Notes: generated from the sequence alone by a model not told the origin. A stretch of DNA of 13,392 bases from Chitinophagaceae bacterium (GCA_025924755.1 JAICHT010000071.1:1-13392); one strand, 5' to 3'. Counted from the first letter of the stretch, positions 1 through 7,301 are shown. Numbers and translations: made by a program.

Positions 1-1205
1 AAGAGATATTTGCATTTGCCAATGAGATCAAGGATATGATGTTGCCCAAAACGCGGGGCTATTATGAAATATGGCTGGATGAAGAAAAGCTCACCGATAA
101 ATTGCTGGAAGAAGATCCGTTATACCAGGATCGGTATATGCCGCGTAAATTCAAGATAGGCATTGGAATTCCGCCTAATAATGATATTGATGTTTTTTCC
201 AACGACCTGGCTTTGATTGCTATTATTGAGAAAGGCAAACTCAAGGGTTTTAATATAGCAGTTGGCGGCGGCATGTCCACCACGCATGGCAACCCTGATC
301 ATTATGCACGGTTGGCTTCCCTGCTTGGTTATGTGGCTACTAAAGAAAAAACATTAAAAGTGGTATATGCCATCGCCACTATTCAGCGCGACTATGGCAA
401 CCGCAGCGACCGCAAGCAGGCCCGCTTGAAATATACCGTAGATAAATATGGTTTGGACTGGTGGCGCAATGAAGTGGAAAACCGCGTCGGCTTTAAGCTG
501 GAAGAACCCCAACCTTTTGAATTTACCAGCCGCAAAGATCTTTATGGCTGGGAGCAAAACCACGAAGGACTGTGGTATTACACGGCTTACGTAGAAAATG
601 GCCGGGTGCTGGATATGGAATCCGTGGCCTTAAAAACCGGTTTGCTGGAAGTAGCCAAAACCGGTAAGGTTGCTATTCGTTTTACCTGCAATCAAAATGT
701 AATTATATGTGATATTAAGCCCTCTGATAAAAAAGAGATCCAAGAAATACTGGAACGTTTTGGAATCATCGCTCATACTGAAAAAGCAACGGCTATCCGC
801 AAAAACTCCATGGCCTGTGTGGCACTCAATACCTGTCCGCTGGCACTGGCCGAATCGCAACGTTATCTGCCATCTTTACTCGATAAAATAGAACCCATAT
901 TAGCCAAACATGGGTTAATGAATGAAGATATTATTTTGCGAATGACTGGTTGTCCCAATGGTTGTGCCCGTCCCGGTGCAGCCGAGATCGCATTTGTAGG
1001 AACCGCTTTGGGAAAATACAATATGTACCTGGGTGGCGACCGGATCGGGTTACGGTTAAATGAATTATATAAAGAAAGCCTGGTAGAACCACAGATATTA
1101 GCGGAGCTGGATATGCTGTTTGGTGCATTTTCAAATGAGCGGAAGAAAGGAGAAACCTTTGGCGATTATACCCACCGGAAGTATGTAAACCTGGAAACCG
1201 TATAA
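1..1205 (+). CDS. cysI: Sulfite reductase hemoprotein beta-subunit, CysI type (5' end outside window)
   Basis: Catalyses six-electron reduction of sulfite to sulfide in the cytoplasm using coupled siroheme and a [4Fe-4S] cluster. The reading frame is open back to base 3, so the gene enters from the left edge; an internal ATG at 36 is not the start, because LLPKTR-like and EIWLD family sequence spans it. About 400 residues are present, corresponding to the C-terminal two thirds of a roughly 570-residue CysI. Visible family blocks are RKFKIGIGIPPNNDIDVFSN, VGGGMSTTHGN, NRSDRKQARLKYT, and the cluster ligands ACVALNTC (codons 816 and 834) and TGCPNGC (codons 951 and 963). The C-x5-C-x38-C-x3-C spacing equals that of E. 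coli CysI. The electron donor (CysJ flavoprotein or ferredoxin) is not visible. A substrate-pocket Lys of E. coli CysI (NAKTKYT) is Arg here (QARLKYT). CysI is preferred over nitrite reductase because of the close match to CysI wording throughout. Confidence 0.95.
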   Translation, partial: EIFAFANEIKDMMLPKTRGYYEIWLDEEKLTDKLLEEDPLYQDRYMPRKFKIGIGIPPNNDIDVFSNDLALIAIIEKGKLKGFNIAVGGGMSTTHGNPDHYARLASLLGYVATKEKTLKVVYAIATIQRDYGNRSDRKQARLKYTVDKYGLDWWRNEVENRVGFKLEEPQPFEFTSRKDLYGWEQNHEGLWYYTAYVENGRVLDMESVALKTGLLEVAKTGKVAIRFTCNQNVIICDIKPSDKKEIQEILERFGIIAHTEKATAIRKNSMACVALNTCPLALAESQRYLPSLLDKIEPILAKHGLMNEDIILRMTGCPNGCARPGAAEIAFVGTALGKYNMYLGGDRIGLRLNELYKESLVEPQILAELDMLFGAFSNERKKGETFGDYTHRKYVNLETV

Positions 1206-1213
1206 ACTTTCCG

Positions 1214-1270
1214 ATTATGGAGAAGCTTTTTCAACAAAAAGTTTCTCCATAATTAATAAAAGTTTTTTTT
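1214..1270 (+). terminator. Hairpin plus T-run terminator after cysI
   Basis: An almost perfect inverted repeat (1214-1231 with 1236-1253, loop CAAC, one G-T wobble inside) begins nine bases after the cysI stop. It is followed, after nine bases, by eight consecutive T (1263-1270). The stem is AT-rich with a central GGAGAAG/TTTCTCC block. This fits a Rho-independent terminator that separates cysI from the receptor gene, although the T-run is further from the stem than in the textbook form. Confidence 0.6.
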
Positions 1271-1277
1271 ATTCAAT

Positions 1278-1300
1278 TACTCTACTAATTTTGTAGACTA
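1278..1300. promoter_or_regulatory. Palindromic operator candidate, copy A, overlapping a -7 box
   Basis: A 23-bp imperfect palindrome with outer arms TACTCTAC and GTAGACTA around an AT-rich centre. It matches copy B (1478-1500) at 19 of 23 positions. It contains the Bacteroidota -7 box TAATTTTG (1286-1293, TAnnTTTG), so a protein bound here would cover the promoter. The consensus of both copies is roughly TAGTCTAC-TAA-W-TTA-GTAGACTA. The length and dyad symmetry suit a dimeric regulator; Rrf2-family (IscR/CymR-like) factors that control sulfur genes in other bacteria are one candidate, by inference only. Confidence 0.55.
1286..1293 (+). promoter_or_regulatory. -7 box of receptor promoter P1
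   Basis: TAATTTTG is an exact match to the Bacteroidota primary-sigma -7 consensus TAnnTTTG. No clear -33 TTTG lies at the usual 19-21 bp distance; the T-rich tract at 1263-1270 is the nearest candidate. Transcription would start near 1300 and give a leader of about 220 bases before the receptor gene. Confidence 0.45.
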
Positions 1301-1477
1301 ATGGCAATGAGGAAGTAAGTATAAATATTTGCTGGCTGCATCCTAACCAGAACTGCTTTTCGAAATAGGAATAGGTTCATATCAGGTTCTGAAAGCCAAC
1401 TGCTTTAGTCAATCAAAACAGATAAATAACGAGTACTAAGCCGAATTAAAAATAAGAGAGTTATAATTTTAAACTTT
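1301..1477 (+). promoter_or_regulatory. Possibly structured 5' leader of the TonB-receptor gene
   Basis: This gene-free stretch lies between the two palindromes. It can fold as two coaxial stems: TGGCT (1333-1337) with AGCCA (1394-1398), and CAGAAC (1348-1353) with GTTCTG (1386-1391). A 10-base bulge between them carries TCCTA (1341-1345), which is complementary to TAGGA (1366-1370) in the apical loop, so a pseudoknot is possible. The 9-mer AACTGCTTT occurs twice (1351 and 1398). A five-codon ATG...TAA frame starts at 1301. I do not recognise a catalogued riboswitch. Regulation of the receptor by this RNA is conjecture. Confidence 0.35.
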
Positions 1478-1500
1478 TAGTCTATTAAATTAGTAGACTA
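1478..1500. promoter_or_regulatory. Palindromic operator candidate, copy B, just upstream of the receptor start
   Basis: A 23-bp palindrome with arms TAGTCTATTAA and TTAGTAGACTA around a single central A; 10 of 11 base pairs are symmetric. It lies 21 bases before the receptor ATG and shares 19 of 23 bases with copy A exactly 200 bp upstream. The symmetry and repetition make chance unlikely. It could be a second operator, allowing looping or a roadblock, or an operator for a second start site near the gene. Confidence 0.6.
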
Positions 1501-1521
1501 TTTAACTTAAAACCACATAAT

Positions 1522-4500
1522 ATGAGAAAGAAAAAGTTGAATATGAAATCAATAATAGATAGAGCAGGCAGGCATAACAAGGTAAACAGTAAGTACTTTT
1601 TTTTATGGCTATTAACGCTGTGGGTAGCTCAAAGCGGAATAGCCCAGGGAAATAACCTGATTGAAATTAGCGGCCAGGTGATTGATGCGGAAACAAAAGC
1701 ACCCTTGCCTACCGTTAGTGTAATGGTTAAGAATACGGTGGCTGGTACTATTACGGACAATACCGGTGTTTTTGAATTGAAAACCAAAACAAAGTTTCCA
1801 TTGACACTGGTGTTTTCGTCTGTTGGATTTCAACAGCAGGAGTATGAGGTGAAGGGACCTGAATCCAAACTTAATATTGCATTGGTTACACAAACGCAAT
1901 TGGGAAAAGAAGTAGTGGTTTCTGCTTCCCGTATATCGGAAAGTATTTTAAAATCGCCGGTAGCAATTGAAAAACTCGATATAAGAGCTATTCGTGAAAC
2001 AGCAGCGCCCAGTTTTTACGATGCCCTGGAAAATGTAAAAGGCGTTCAAATGACCACTTCCAGTCTCACGTTCAAAGTGCCCAATACCCGCGGTTTTAAT
2101 ATTCCCAATAACTTTCGCTTTATGCAATTGGTAGATGGAGTGGATATGCAGGCAGCTACTTTAGGTGTTCCTTTGGGTAATGCTATAGGGCCCACTGAAC
2201 TGGATATTGCCAGCGTGGAAATTACACCCGGCGCTGCTTCTGCCCTCTATGGAATGAATGCTATAAATGGTATGGCTAACCTGATAACTAAAAGCCCTTT
2301 CTTATACCAGGGCTTAAGCGTATACCAAAAAACTGGTGTAAACCATGTAGATGGAATAGATCATACTCCAAGTGTATTAACAGAATCGGCTATCCGTTAC
2401 GCACAAGCGTTTCATGACAAGTTTGCCTTTAAAGTAAACTTCGGCTATATGCAGGGTACGGACTGGATATCCAATACCCGTTTAGATCAGAATACAAATA
2501 ACCTGAAAAGTGCTAACCCTGGTTATCCTCAACTGAATGGCGCTAATAACGTAGCATTTGACGGCTGGAATAAATATGGCGATGATGCATTAGCCGGTAG
2601 CAACGTGGTATCTATTGGTGGCCTTACTATCAATGGGAACGCAAATCAAACCCTTCGGGTAGCCCGTACCGGTTACTGGGAAAAAGACCTGGTCAGTCCC
2701 AAGGTAAATAACCTGAAGTTTGATGCGGCCCTGCATTATCGTATCCATGAAAATGCGGAATTATCTTATTCTTATCGGGTAGGTAAAATGGATGGCGTCT
2801 TTCAGCGGGGTAATAAAATACGATTGGATAATGTAGTAGTGCAAAATCATGCACTGGAACTAAAAGGAAGTAATTACCTGTTGCGTAGTTATGTATCCAT
2901 CGAAAATACTGGTGATTCGTATAATGTAAAACCTTTGGCTGATAATATGGACTTATATAGCGGTGGCGCTACAGATACTAAAACACCAGGCAGTTGGGGC
3001 ACCAAATATAAAAACGCCCTGAATGCATATGCGGCGGATCATGGTGGATTAACTTCGGATAACCTGGCTGCTGCTGCGCAATATGCACGCCAGCAGGCCG
3101 ATGCCAGCCGTGTGCAACCAGGCACAGCGGAATTTGAACAATTAAAGAACACTATCATAACACTCAATAATTGGGATATTAAATCCAACTCGATACCGGA
3201 TGCACCTGAAACCGGCGGTGCGGCACTTATACAAAAAAGCCGTTTATATCATACCGAAGCCCAATGGGATTTATCGGATAAAGTAAAGGTCTTTAATTTG
3301 TTGATCGGTGGTGATGCCCGCATATACCAGGTCATTCCCGATGGAAACAATTTTGTTGATTTTTCACGCCCAATTGCCGAGCGCAACCGGCCATTAAAAG
3401 ATGGGAGCTTTGGCAATGATATTTACTATAAAAAAATCGGCGTCTTTTCGCAGATCACTAAAACATTCTTCGACGATAAATTAAAGTTATTTGCATCGCT
3501 GCGATATGATTACAATCCCGAGTTCAATCCGAAGTTGACGCCCCGTTTGGCTGCTGTATATACGTTCAAGCAAAACCATAATTTCCGCTTTACCTATCAG
3601 CAGGGTTATCGTTTTCCGGCACTTTTTGAAGCCTTGTCGTATGTAAATAACGGGCGGGTAAAACGCGTAGGCAGCCTGTCTTATATTGATGAAGGACTGG
3701 GCTATTTGGAAAACAGTTATACACAGGCATCTGTTATTAACTTCAATGCAGCCGTAAGTGCTCAGGGCAATACGGATGCCGCTGCATTAGCCAACCGAAA
3801 TTTGTTGGTAGCAGCCAACCTGCCAAAAGCACGTCCGGAGCATATCAGCTCTTTTGAAGTAGGTTACAAAAGTATATTGTTCAACAATAAACTGGTTATA
3901 GATATTGATGCATACAGCAATGTTTACGATGGATTTTTAGGCCAGGTGCAGGTATATGTGCCGAAAGGAGAAACGGTAGGTTCGGACGCAGCTGTAATAG
4001 CCATGCTGGATAGAAACCGGGATGCTACTATCGGTACTGCCAACACCGTAGCCAGTAAAGGGCAGGATCGTTACCGGGTATATACCAATGCCAAAAACGA
4101 CTATCATAATTTTGGCTCGGCATTGGGCATGACCTATAACTTTTATAAAAAATATACCCTTGCAGGAAACATTAACTTTAATAAAATGAGATCCAATAGT
4201 ACCAACGATGTTTTTATAACCGGTTTCAATACGCCGGCATGGGCCACCAATCTTTCTTTCGGAAACAGGGAAGTGGTAAAGAACATTGGTTTTACTATTA
4301 CCTGGAGATGGCAGGATGCATTTGTATGGGAAAGTCCGCTGGTAACCGGCGATGTGGCGGCTTATAGTACTATTGATGCCCAGGTGAATTATCGCCTGCC
4401 TAAAACCAAATCAACCATAAAAGTAGGTGCATCCAATATTTTAGATCACCGGTATATACAATATGCGGGTGGCCCCACTATTGGAGGGTTATATTATGTA

Positions 4501-4533
4501 GCTATTACAGTTGATGGAATATTGAAAAAATAA
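1522..4533 (+). CDS. TonB-dependent outer-membrane receptor with carboxypeptidase-regulatory-like N-domain
   Basis: An outer-membrane 22-strand beta-barrel receptor of 1003 residues that would import a ligand with energy from TonB/ExbBD. A basic N-region is followed by a hydrophobic stretch (about residues 25-41) ending GIA-QG, a signal peptide probably cut after Ala41. Residues 47-125 form the CarboxypepD_reg-like domain (SGQVIDAETKAPLPTVSV, then VFSSVGF). EVVVSASR (130-137) resembles a TonB box. The plug covers about 143-258 (NTRGFN, LVDGVD, VEITPGAASALYG, NGMANLITK). Barrel landmarks include RYDYNPEFNPKLTPRLAAVY and GYRFPALFEAL. No SusD-like gene follows, so it is not a SusC/SusD pair. The substrate is unknown; its place between cysI and the siroheme synthase fusion suggests a sulfur compound or a sulfur-metabolism nutrient. 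Met8 is an alternative start. The last residues are GILKK rather than the usual terminal aromatic. Confidence 0.93.
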   Translation: MRKKKLNMKSIIDRAGRHNKVNSKYFFLWLLTLWVAQSGIAQGNNLIEISGQVIDAETKAPLPTVSVMVKNTVAGTITDNTGVFELKTKTKFPLTLVFSSVGFQQQEYEVKGPESKLNIALVTQTQLGKEVVVSASRISESILKSPVAIEKLDIRAIRETAAPSFYDALENVKGVQMTTSSLTFKVPNTRGFNIPNNFRFMQLVDGVDMQAATLGVPLGNAIGPTELDIASVEITPGAASALYGMNAINGMANLITKSPFLYQGLSVYQKTGVNHVDGIDHTPSVLTESAIRYAQAFHDKFAFKVNFGYMQGTDWISNTRLDQNTNNLKSANPGYPQLNGANNVAFDGWNKYGDDALAGSNVVSIGGLTINGNANQTLRVARTGYWEKDLVSPKVNNLKFDAALHYRIHENAELSYSYRVGKMDGVFQRGNKIRLDNVVVQNHALELKGSNYLLRSYVSIENTGDSYNVKPLADNMDLYSGGATDTKTPGSWGTKYKNALNAYAADHGGLTSDNLAAAAQYARQQADASRVQPGTAEFEQLKNTIITLNNWDIKSNSIPDAPETGGAALIQKSRLYHTEAQWDLSDKVKVFNLLIGGDARIYQVIPDGNNFVDFSRPIAERNRPLKDGSFGNDIYYKKIGVFSQITKTFFDDKLKLFASLRYDYNPEFNPKLTPRLAAVYTFKQNHNFRFTYQQGYRFPALFEALSYVNNGRVKRVGSLSYIDEGLGYLENSYTQASVINFNAAVSAQGNTDAAALANRNLLVAANLPKARPEHISSFEVGYKSILFNNKLVIDIDAYSNVYDGFLGQVQVYVPKGETVGSDAAVIAMLDRNRDATIGTANTVASKGQDRYRVYTNAKNDYHNFGSALGMTYNFYKKYTLAGNINFNKMRSNSTNDVFITGFNTPAWATNLSFGNREVVKNIGFTITWRWQDAFVWESPLVTGDVAAYSTIDAQVNYRLPKTKSTIKVGASNILDHRYIQYAGGPTIGGLYYVAITVDGILKK

Positions 4534-4625
4534 AGCCGGGCACTATGGATAAAAAGAATGAATCATCTGTACATGCTTCTGCTTTAAAATTACATTATCC
4601 TAGTAAAATGATAGATTATATCCTG

Positions 4626-4633
4626 TATATTTG
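4626..4633 (+). promoter_or_regulatory. -7 box upstream of the siroheme synthase-TSUP gene
   Basis: TATATTTG matches TAnnTTTG exactly. The -33 region shows no clear TTTG. Predicted transcription starts near 4640, leaving a leader of about 100 bases. The 23-bp palindrome seen before the receptor gene is not present here. Confidence 0.5.
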
Positions 4634-4649
4634 AATAACAGGTAAAAAG

Positions 4650-4664
4650 TACTATTGCATAGTA
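4650..4664. repeat. Small inverted repeat in the leader of the fusion gene
   Basis: Arms TACTAT and ATAGTA are separated by TGC, giving a perfect 6-bp dyad just downstream of the predicted start site. It could be an operator or a weak RNA hairpin. AT-rich DNA yields such short dyads by chance, so this is only a note of position. Confidence 0.3.
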
Positions 4665-4743
4665 TCCGAATCTATTTAACTATTTGTAGAAATTGACTGT
4701 TCTCGGTTTCCTTCTATAGATATGGATTGAATAAATTATTGAA

Positions 4744-6285
4744 ATGAGTCAAGAGGTCGTAGCGAAAATAAGTAAGGAAAATAAATTACCGCATTCGGCC
4801 GGGAATAACCTGTTCCCGGTTTTTCTTAAGCTGGAAAACCTTTCTTTACTTATTGTAGGCGGTGGAAATGTGGGTCTCGAAAAGTTGCAAGCCGTTCTGC
4901 ATAATTCTCCTGCTACTAAAATAAATTTAATAGCTATTCATGTTCAGGAAAAAATTAGAGAATTAGCCACACAACATGATGTTACTATCCATGAAAAAGC
5001 TTTTGAAGAAGCAGATTTAAACAATATAGATATAGTAATTATTGCAGTAAATGACCCCGCAGCCAGCAGGCAAATACGGGCAGCCGCTAAAGAAAAAGGC
5101 AAATTGGTAAACGTGGCCGACCAACCGGACCTGTGTGATTTTTATTTGAGTTCTATTGTAAAAAAAGGCAATCTTAAAATAGCGATATCCACCAATGGCA
5201 AATCACCCACTATTGCCAAACGCTTAAAAGAAGTAATTAGTAACCTGATACCCGATGAAATAGAAAGCGTATTGCAGAATATGCAAACCATCCGGCAGGG
5301 TATGAATGGTGATTTTAATGAAAAAGTAAAGCAGTTGAATGATTTGACTAAAGTGCTGATAGCGAAGCAGATTAACTTAGACGGACGAAAGAAAGTGGAA
5401 GATAAGAAATGGCAAAAGATTGTAAAGTGGTGTTTGTTTGCTTTCATCTTTATGATACTGGGACATGCCGTATTATCGTACATTCCGTTTGGAGAGGTCA
5501 TTAAAGGTATCAAGTCCGTTCCTGAATATGTTGATACCAAGACTTTTTTCATAATGCTGCTTACCGGCTTCCTGGCTCAAATGGTAGATGGTTCGTTGGG
5601 TATGGGATATGGTACCATATCCACTACTTTCTTATTGGCTTACGGTGTTAGCCCGGCTATTGTAAGCAGCCGGGTGCATTCTGCCCGTGTTTTTTCCAGT
5701 GGGGTGTCGGGTTATAGTCATCACCGTTTTGGTAATATCAATAAAAAGTTATTCGGCACATTGGTAATTCCGGGTGTGGTTGGCGCTATTATCGGTGCTT
5801 CCCTGGCTTATTTTGGGCAAAGATATTCTTCGTGGGTACGCATCCCGCTTTCAGTATATACGCTTTATCTGGGATATTATATTATCCGAAAGGCGTTCCG
5901 GAAAAACAAAAATTCCAGCAAAGTTAAGCGGGCTGGTTGGTTGGCTTCTGCCGGTGGTTTTATGGATGCTTTTGCCGGCGGTGGATGGGGCACTTTGGTT
6001 ACCAGTACCTTGATATCTAAACGGCGAAGTCCGCGTTATGTAATTGGCTCGGTTTGCCTTGCTGAGTTTTTTGTGGTGCTTGCCAGCTCCATTACTTTTT
6101 TTATTTTATTGAGAAGTATTCCTTTAATCGATGTGGCCGGATTGATCATTGGCGGGCTTTTAGCCGCACCGATTGCTGCACGCCTCGTAGGAAAGCTGCC
6201 TTTAAAAACAATGTTTGTAGTAGTAGGTTGCTTTGTAATTCTTACCAGCTTAAATACCTTGTGGAAAGCTGTTTCGCATCTGTAA
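4744..6285 (+). CDS. Fusion: precorrin-2 dehydrogenase/sirohydrochlorin ferrochelatase + TSUP (TauE/SafE) transporter
   Basis: A 513-residue two-part protein. Residues about 22-205 match the Met8p/CysG N-terminal bifunctional enzyme, which oxidises precorrin-2 with NAD and inserts iron to form siroheme. Visible are the dinucleotide motif VGGGNVGLEK (38-47), NVADQPDLCDFYL with Asp126 at the place of the catalytic Asp104 of CysG, and ISTNGKSPTIAKRLKE (149-164). A charged linker (about 205-226) leads to a membrane domain (about 227-513) of the TSUP family, with its two half-repeats starting GFLAQMVDGSLGMGYGT (275) and GGFMDAFAGGGWGT (404). CysG's uroporphyrinogen methyltransferase domain is absent and must come from another gene. 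TSUP members move sulfite, sulfoacetate and related anions; direction and substrate here are unknown. The product is the prosthetic group of the neighbouring sulfite reductase. The stop lies two bases from the metX stop on the other strand. Confidence 0.93.
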   Translation: MSQEVVAKISKENKLPHSAGNNLFPVFLKLENLSLLIVGGGNVGLEKLQAVLHNSPATKINLIAIHVQEKIRELATQHDVTIHEKAFEEADLNNIDIVIIAVNDPAASRQIRAAAKEKGKLVNVADQPDLCDFYLSSIVKKGNLKIAISTNGKSPTIAKRLKEVISNLIPDEIESVLQNMQTIRQGMNGDFNEKVKQLNDLTKVLIAKQINLDGRKKVEDKKWQKIVKWCLFAFIFMILGHAVLSYIPFGEVIKGIKSVPEYVDTKTFFIMLLTGFLAQMVDGSLGMGYGTISTTFLLAYGVSPAIVSSRVHSARVFSSGVSGYSHHRFGNINKKLFGTLVIPGVVGAIIGASLAYFGQRYSSWVRIPLSVYTLYLGYYIIRKAFRKNKNSSKVKRAGWLASAGGFMDAFAGGGWGTLVTSTLISKRRSPRYVIGSVCLAEFFVVLASSITFFILLRSIPLIDVAGLIIGGLLAAPIAARLVGKLPLKTMFVVVGCFVILTSLNTLWKAVSHL

Positions 6286-6287
6286 TA

Positions 6288-7301
6288 TTACTTCTGTTCC
6301 AGCCAATTGGTGATATGCGTGGAGATAGCTGGCGCTTCGGTTAAAAAGCCATCATGCCCATACACCGAATCAATTTCAACAAAACGGGTATTGGGTAAAT
6401 GTGCAGCAAGATATTCGTGCTCCTGAACAGGACATAACAAATCACTGGTAATACCAATCAGTAAAGTTTTTTGATGAATGCCATTCAATAAAGTTTCCAT
6501 AGCGCTTCTGCCCCTTGCCAGGTTGTGACTATCCATAGCTTTGGTAAGCAGCCAATAACTATACGCGTTAAAGCGGTTTACTAATTTTTGCCCCTGGTAA
6601 TTAATATATGAGGAGGCTTTAAAATCATCCAGCTTTTCATCATCTGTATCGGTCTGCCGCTCAGCATAAATTTCATAGGTACGATAGGTGATCATGCCGA
6701 TTGCACGGGCGGCTTTCAAGCCTTTTGCTCCGGCGTCTTTATGCGGTTCCAGCCAGGTTCCGTCTGCTTCAATAGATAGCCGTTGTGCAGTATGTATAGC
6801 AATGCCCCAGGCACTTTCGCGGGCCGAGGTGCCTATTAAAAAAAGATTGTCAATAATAGCAGGCTCCATCACGCACCATTCCAATGCCTGGTAGCCGCCC
6901 ATACTACCCCCAACCAGCAAATGAATCTTTTCTATTTGTAAATACTGCCGTAATAAAATATGTGCTTTTACCATATCGCGAATGGTCACTAATGGAAAGG
7001 TATGATAGTAAGGTTGTTGGGTATCCGGGTTGATACTGAGCGGACCCGTGCTGCCATAGCAGGAACCAAGGATATTGGCACATACAATAAAATGTGTTTC
7101 CGGATTGATAGCGCCGTTTTTACCAATTACGCCCGGCCACCATTCCGCCGCTTGCGAGCTGGCCGTTAGTGCATGGCATATCCACACAATATTGCTTTTG
7201 GCTACATTTTGCGTTCCATATACGTTATACGCAATGGTAATTTGAGGAAGCACTTGTCTGTTCTCCAGTTCAAATGGCTGATTATAATGAAAATAGTTCA
7301 T
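6288..7301 (-). CDS. metX: Homoserine O-acetyltransferase (MetX family)
   Basis: An alpha/beta-hydrolase-fold enzyme of 337 residues that transfers an acetyl group from acetyl-CoA to L-homoserine, the first committed step of methionine synthesis. Nucleophile Ser133 sits in GGSMGGYQALEW; the acid is Asp287 (GITSDLLCPVQE) and the base is His316 (YGHDGFL). Other family blocks are CHALTAS (42-48), WWPGVIGKNGAINP (54-67) and NILGSCYGSTGP (77-88). The ATG at 7301 is the natural start. Transcription diverges from the OsmC gene across a 59-bp spacer and converges on the siroheme synthase-TSUP gene. Some MetX-family enzymes use succinyl-CoA instead, which the sequence alone does not settle, but acetyl is the common case. 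Its product would feed the sulfhydrylase encoded at 7896. Confidence 0.93.
   Translation of the reverse strand: MNYFHYNQPFELENRQVLPQITIAYNVYGTQNVAKSNIVWICHALTASSQAAEWWPGVIGKNGAINPETHFIVCANILGSCYGSTGPLSINPDTQQPYYHTFPLVTIRDMVKAHILLRQYLQIEKIHLLVGGSMGGYQALEWCVMEPAIIDNLFLIGTSARESAWGIAIHTAQRLSIEADGTWLEPHKDAGAKGLKAARAIGMITYRTYEIYAERQTDTDDEKLDDFKASSYINYQGQKLVNRFNAYSYWLLTKAMDSHNLARGRSAMETLLNGIHQKTLLIGITSDLLCPVQEHEYLAAHLPNTRFVEIDSVYGHDGFLTEAPAISTHITNWLEQK

Larger units (their letters stand above)
4534..4743. other. Receptor to siroheme-synthase spacer with promoter
   Basis: A 210-bp non-coding spacer. It contains a consensus -7 box (4626-4633), a short perfect hairpin (4650-4664), and a 29-codon open frame (4545-4634) whose end overlaps the -7 box and which resembles no family I know. 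No convincing terminator follows the receptor stop, so read-through from the receptor into the fusion gene is possible. Confidence 0.4.

Noticed and set aside
1301..1318. Five-codon leader peptide starting ATGGCAATG
   Set aside because: Too short to distinguish from chance, and it contains no run of Cys or Met codons that would suggest attenuation.
1355..1440. Cobalamin riboswitch in front of the TonB receptor
   Set aside because: Pieces such as TAGGAAT, GGTTCATATC and CCAACTG loosely recall the cobalamin core, and AAGCCGA recalls the start of the B12 box. The full B12 box (AGCC...GACCTGCC) and the GGTG/CCCGC elements are missing, so the call is not supported.
5142..5552. 136-codon open frame on the minus strand
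   Set aside because: It lies wholly inside the siroheme synthase-TSUP gene, has no recognisable domain, and is explained as an antisense shadow.
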